Below, piece by piece: positions 8,049-10,273 of a DNA stretch of 10,273 bases. Origin of the DNA: Rhodanobacteraceae bacterium UBA703 (GTDB taxonomy: Bacteria > Pseudomonadota > Gammaproteobacteria > Xanthomonadales > Rhodanobacteraceae); contig DBMH01000208.1 in the NCBI GenBank assembly GCA_002297645.1, forward strand, positions 38,185 through 48,457, written 5' to 3'. The translations under genes were made by a program, and so were the position numbers. The notes under the pieces were generated by a model. The model did no database searches and was not told the DNA's origin. It worked only from the letters and a program-made list of their open reading frames with translations. Position 1 is the stretch's first letter. Every line of letters starts with the position of its first letter.

Positions 8049-9131
8049 TCAGCGGACCTTCAGCGTGGCGAGGCCGATCAGCACCAGCACGACGCTGATG
8101 ATCCAGAAGCGCACGATCACGCGAGGCTCGGGCCAGCCCTTGAGCTCGAAGTGGTGATGGATCGGCGCCATGCGGAAGATGCGCTTGCCGGTCAGCTTGA
8201 AGCTGGCGACCTGCAGCATGACCGACACGGTTTCCATGACGAACACGCCGCCCATGATCAGCAGCACGATTTCCTGGCGCACGATCACGGCGATGGTCGC
8301 GAGCGCGGCGCCGACGGCGAGCGCGCCGATGTCGCCCATGAAGACCTGCGCCGGGTACGCGTTGAACCACAGGAAGCCGAGGCCGGCGCCGCCGAGCGCG
8401 CCGCAGTAGATCGCGAGCTCGCCCGCTCCCGGGATCGACGGGATGCCGAGGTATTCGGAGAACACGCGGTTGCCGGCAAGATAGGCGAACGCGCCGAGCG
8501 CGGTCACCACCAGCACGCTCGGCATGATCGCGAGGCCGTCGAGACCGTCGGTCAGGTTCACCGCGTTGGAGAAGCCGGCGATCATGAAGTACGCCAGCGG
8601 CACGAACAGCACGCCGAGCGGGATCGCGACCTGCTTGAACAGCGGCACGAACAGCGCGGTCTCGGCCGGCGTCTGGGCGGTCTTGTACAGCGCGATCGCG
8701 ACCATCAGCGAGAAGACCGACTGCCACAGGTACTTCCAGCGCGCGGCCAGCCCGCGGCTGTCCTTCAGCACGATCTTCTTGTAGTCGTCGTAGAAACCGA
8801 TCGCGCCGAACGCGAACGTCACGCCCAGGACGATCCAGACATAGCGGTTCGCGAGGTCCATCCACAGCAGCGTGGCGATGCCGACCGCGAACAGGATCAG
8901 CGCACCGCCCATCGTCGGCGTGCCGGCCTTCGACAAATGCGTCTGCGGACCGTCGCTGCGCACGACCTGCCCCGCCTTCAGGGCGGCGAGCTTGCGGATG
9001 ACGGCCGGCCCCGCGAGCAGCGAGAACGCCAGCGCCGTCAGCGCGGACATGATCGCGCGGAAGGTCAGGTACTGGAAAACGTGGAACCCGTTGACGTAGC
9101 CCTTCAGGAGCTCGGCAAGCTCAAGCAGCAT
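8049..9131 (-). CDS. mraY: Phospho-MurNAc-pentapeptide transferase MraY
   Basis: Integral membrane enzyme that transfers phospho-MurNAc-pentapeptide from UDP to undecaprenyl phosphate, forming lipid I. The 360 residues are exactly the E. coli length. About ten membrane segments are visible. Catalytic and substrate motifs are FYDDYKK (113-119, D115 and D116), NLTDGLDGL (192-200), FMGDIGALA (264-272, D267) and the APIHHHFELKGWPEP stretch (322-336, HHH at 325-327). The start is the ATG at 9131: GAGGAGGAG lies 6 nt upstream and the protein then starts MLLELAELLKGYVNGFHVF, like E. coli MraY. A longer frame from 9173 would add 14 residues inside murF and is rejected. The gene overlaps the murF 3' end by 11 bp and is followed after one base by ftsW. 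Confidence 0.98.
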   Translation of the reverse strand: MLLELAELLKGYVNGFHVFQYLTFRAIMSALTALAFSLLAGPAVIRKLAALKAGQVVRSDGPQTHLSKAGTPTMGGALILFAVGIATLLWMDLANRYVWIVLGVTFAFGAIGFYDDYKKIVLKDSRGLAARWKYLWQSVFSLMVAIALYKTAQTPAETALFVPLFKQVAIPLGVLFVPLAYFMIAGFSNAVNLTDGLDGLAIMPSVLVVTALGAFAYLAGNRVFSEYLGIPSIPGAGELAIYCGALGGAGLGFLWFNAYPAQVFMGDIGALAVGAALATIAVIVRQEIVLLIMGGVFVMETVSVMLQVASFKLTGKRIFRMAPIHHHFELKGWPEPRVIVRFWIISVVLVLIGLATLKVR

Positions 9132-10273
9132 GGCGTGCTCCTCCTCGGTCGCCGGTGTCGTCGAACAGCGCATGCACGACGCGCTCCATGGCCGACGAGC
9201 GTGAACCCTTCACCAGGGCGGTGACGCCGGCGCCCAGCTCGCCGCGCAGCGCTTCGATCAGGGCCGCCTGGTCGTCGAAGTGCGTCGCGCCGGCACCGAA
9301 TGCGGCCGTCGCTGCACGGCTGAGGCGACCGACCGCGAGCAGGCGCTCGATGCCGTTGCGCTTGGCCAGCGCGCCGACCTCGGCGTGCAGTTTCTCGGCC
9401 TCCGCGCCGAGCTCGCCCATGTCGCCCATCACCAGCACGCGCGGACCGGATCCAGCGGCAAGGATCGCGATCGCCGCTGCGAACGAACCGGGGTTGGCGT
9501 TGTAGCTGTCGTCGATGACGACGGCGCCGGAAGCGTGTTCGCGACGCAGCAGGCGGCCCGCGACGTTCGGCGCGGTTTCGAGGCCGGCCTTGATCGTCGC
9601 CAGCGGCACGCCGAGCGCCAGCGCGGCCGACGCGGCGGCGAGCGCGTTCATGACGTTGTGGCGCCCCGGAAGCGGCAGCACGACGTCGATGCCGCCACTC
9701 GGCGCGAGCAACCGGAAGCGACCGTCGAACTTCGCGTCGGTATCCATTGCCGCGCCGACGTCGGCACGGCGCAGCAGCCCGTAGCGGATCACCCGTCGCG
9801 GCGCGGCGAGCAGCGCGAAATAGTCCGCGAACGCATCGTCGGCATTGATGACGGCCACGCCGTCGGCCGGCAATGCACGATAGATCGCCCCCTTGGTCTC
9901 GGCGATGCCCTGCAGCGATCCCATGCGCTCGAGATGCGCCGGCGCGACGTTGTTCACCAGCGCGACGTCCGGCTGGGCGATGCGCGCGAGATAGGCGATG
10001 TCGCCCGGCTTGCCGGCGCCCATCTCGAGTACCGCGTACTCGCTGCCCGCCGGCATCGCCAGCAAGGTCAGGGGCAGGCCGATCTCGTTGTTGTAGTTGC
10101 CCGCATTGACGTGGGTGCGGCCGTGGCCTGCGAGGATCGAGGCCAGCAGCGTCTTCACGGTCGTCTTGCCGTTGGAACCGGTGATGCCCACCACGCGCGC
10201 GCGGCTGCGCAGGCGCACGGCCCGCGCGACGTCGCCCAGCGCAGCCTGCGCATCGGCGACGACGACCTGCGGC
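9121..10273 (-). CDS. murF: UDP-MurNAc-tripeptide--D-Ala-D-Ala ligase MurF (5' end beyond window)
   Basis: Cytoplasmic Mur ligase that adds the D-Ala-D-Ala dipeptide to UDP-MurNAc-tripeptide, completing the pentapeptide. The frame is open to the right edge, with 383 residues visible starting PQVVVADAQAALGDVARAVR. Comparison with E. coli MurF (452 residues) suggests about 70-85 N-terminal residues are missing. In visible-residue numbering: P-loop TGSNGKTTVK (31-40), NNEIGLPLTLL (61-71), EMGAGKPGDI (83-92), NNVAPAHLERMGS (107-119), PGRHNVMNALAA (202-213), IDDSYNANPGS (253-263), GDMGELG (283-289) and VKGSRSSAME (354-363). A GTG at 10218 lies inside the conserved N-terminal part and is not the true start. 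Its product is the direct substrate of MraY, encoded next; Ddl in the same cluster supplies its dipeptide. Confidence 0.97.
   Translation of the reverse strand, partial: PQVVVADAQAALGDVARAVRLRSRARVVGITGSNGKTTVKTLLASILAGHGRTHVNAGNYNNEIGLPLTLLAMPAGSEYAVLEMGAGKPGDIAYLARIAQPDVALVNNVAPAHLERMGSLQGIAETKGAIYRALPADGVAVINADDAFADYFALLAAPRRVIRYGLLRRADVGAAMDTDAKFDGRFRLLAPSGGIDVVLPLPGRHNVMNALAAASAALALGVPLATIKAGLETAPNVAGRLLRREHASGAVVIDDSYNANPGSFAAAIAILAAGSGPRVLVMGDMGELGAEAEKLHAEVGALAKRNGIERLLAVGRLSRAATAAFGAGATHFDDQAALIEALRGELGAGVTALVKGSRSSAMERVVHALFDDTGDRGGARHAA
9138..9146 (-). promoter_or_regulatory. Ribosome binding site fixing the mraY start
   Basis: GAGGAGGAG on the minus strand, 6 nt before the mraY ATG at 9131, inside the last codons of murF. 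It rules out the longer in-frame start at 9173, because that start would place this sequence within the coding region. Confidence 0.75.

Noticed and set aside
9132..9173. Longer mraY start at 9173
   Set aside because: The 14 extra residues have no counterpart in MraY, overlap murF further and contain the GAGGAGGAG ribosome binding site of the ATG at 9131.

Overview
This window is a segment of a bacterial division and cell wall (dcw) cluster, and every gene lies on the minus strand. Transcription runs from the right edge (10273) to the left edge (1) in the order murF (5' end cut) - mraY - ftsW - murG - murC - ddl - ftsQ - ftsA - ftsZ (3' end cut). The sequence is very GC-rich. The protein sequences, the gene order and the absence of murD between mraY and ftsW point to a high-GC gammaproteobacterium, most likely of the Xanthomonadales/Lysobacterales. 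That placement is inference; there is no rRNA or other taxonomic marker here.

Layout. From 10273 to 3326, five enzymes build and link the peptidoglycan precursor. MurC adds the first amino acid to UDP-MurNAc, Ddl makes D-Ala-D-Ala, MurF attaches that dipeptide, MraY moves the product onto the lipid carrier (lipid I), and MurG adds GlcNAc (lipid II). FtsW, a SEDS glycan polymerase, sits among them. From 3329 to 1 follow the divisome genes: ftsQ (scaffold), ftsA (membrane anchor of FtsZ) and ftsZ (tubulin-like ring protein). Junctions are extremely tight. There is an 11-bp overlap for murF/mraY, one spacer base for mraY/ftsW, 4-bp ATGA overlaps at ftsW/murG, murG/murC, murC/ddl and ftsQ/ftsA, and a 4-bp GTGA overlap at ddl/ftsQ. 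This implies one transcript with translational coupling.

The only non-coding gap is the 286 bp between ftsA and ftsZ (963-1248). It holds a compound palindromic, REP/BIME-like element with two near-perfect hairpins of related sequence, plus smaller inverted repeats, and ends in a strong ribosome binding site for ftsZ. No convincing promoter or U-tract terminator was seen there.

The genes themselves look intact, with canonical catalytic motifs. The unusual points are: (1) no murD in the cluster; (2) degenerate 7-nt tandem repeats (consensus GATTCGG/T on the plus strand) written into coding sequence at the ftsQ 3' end/ftsA start and at the ddl 5' end; (3) a perfect 22-bp palindrome in the low-complexity FtsQ tail; (4) an ftsA start with no visible Shine-Dalgarno sequence. 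I found no mobile element, CRISPR array, RNA gene or new multi-gene system.
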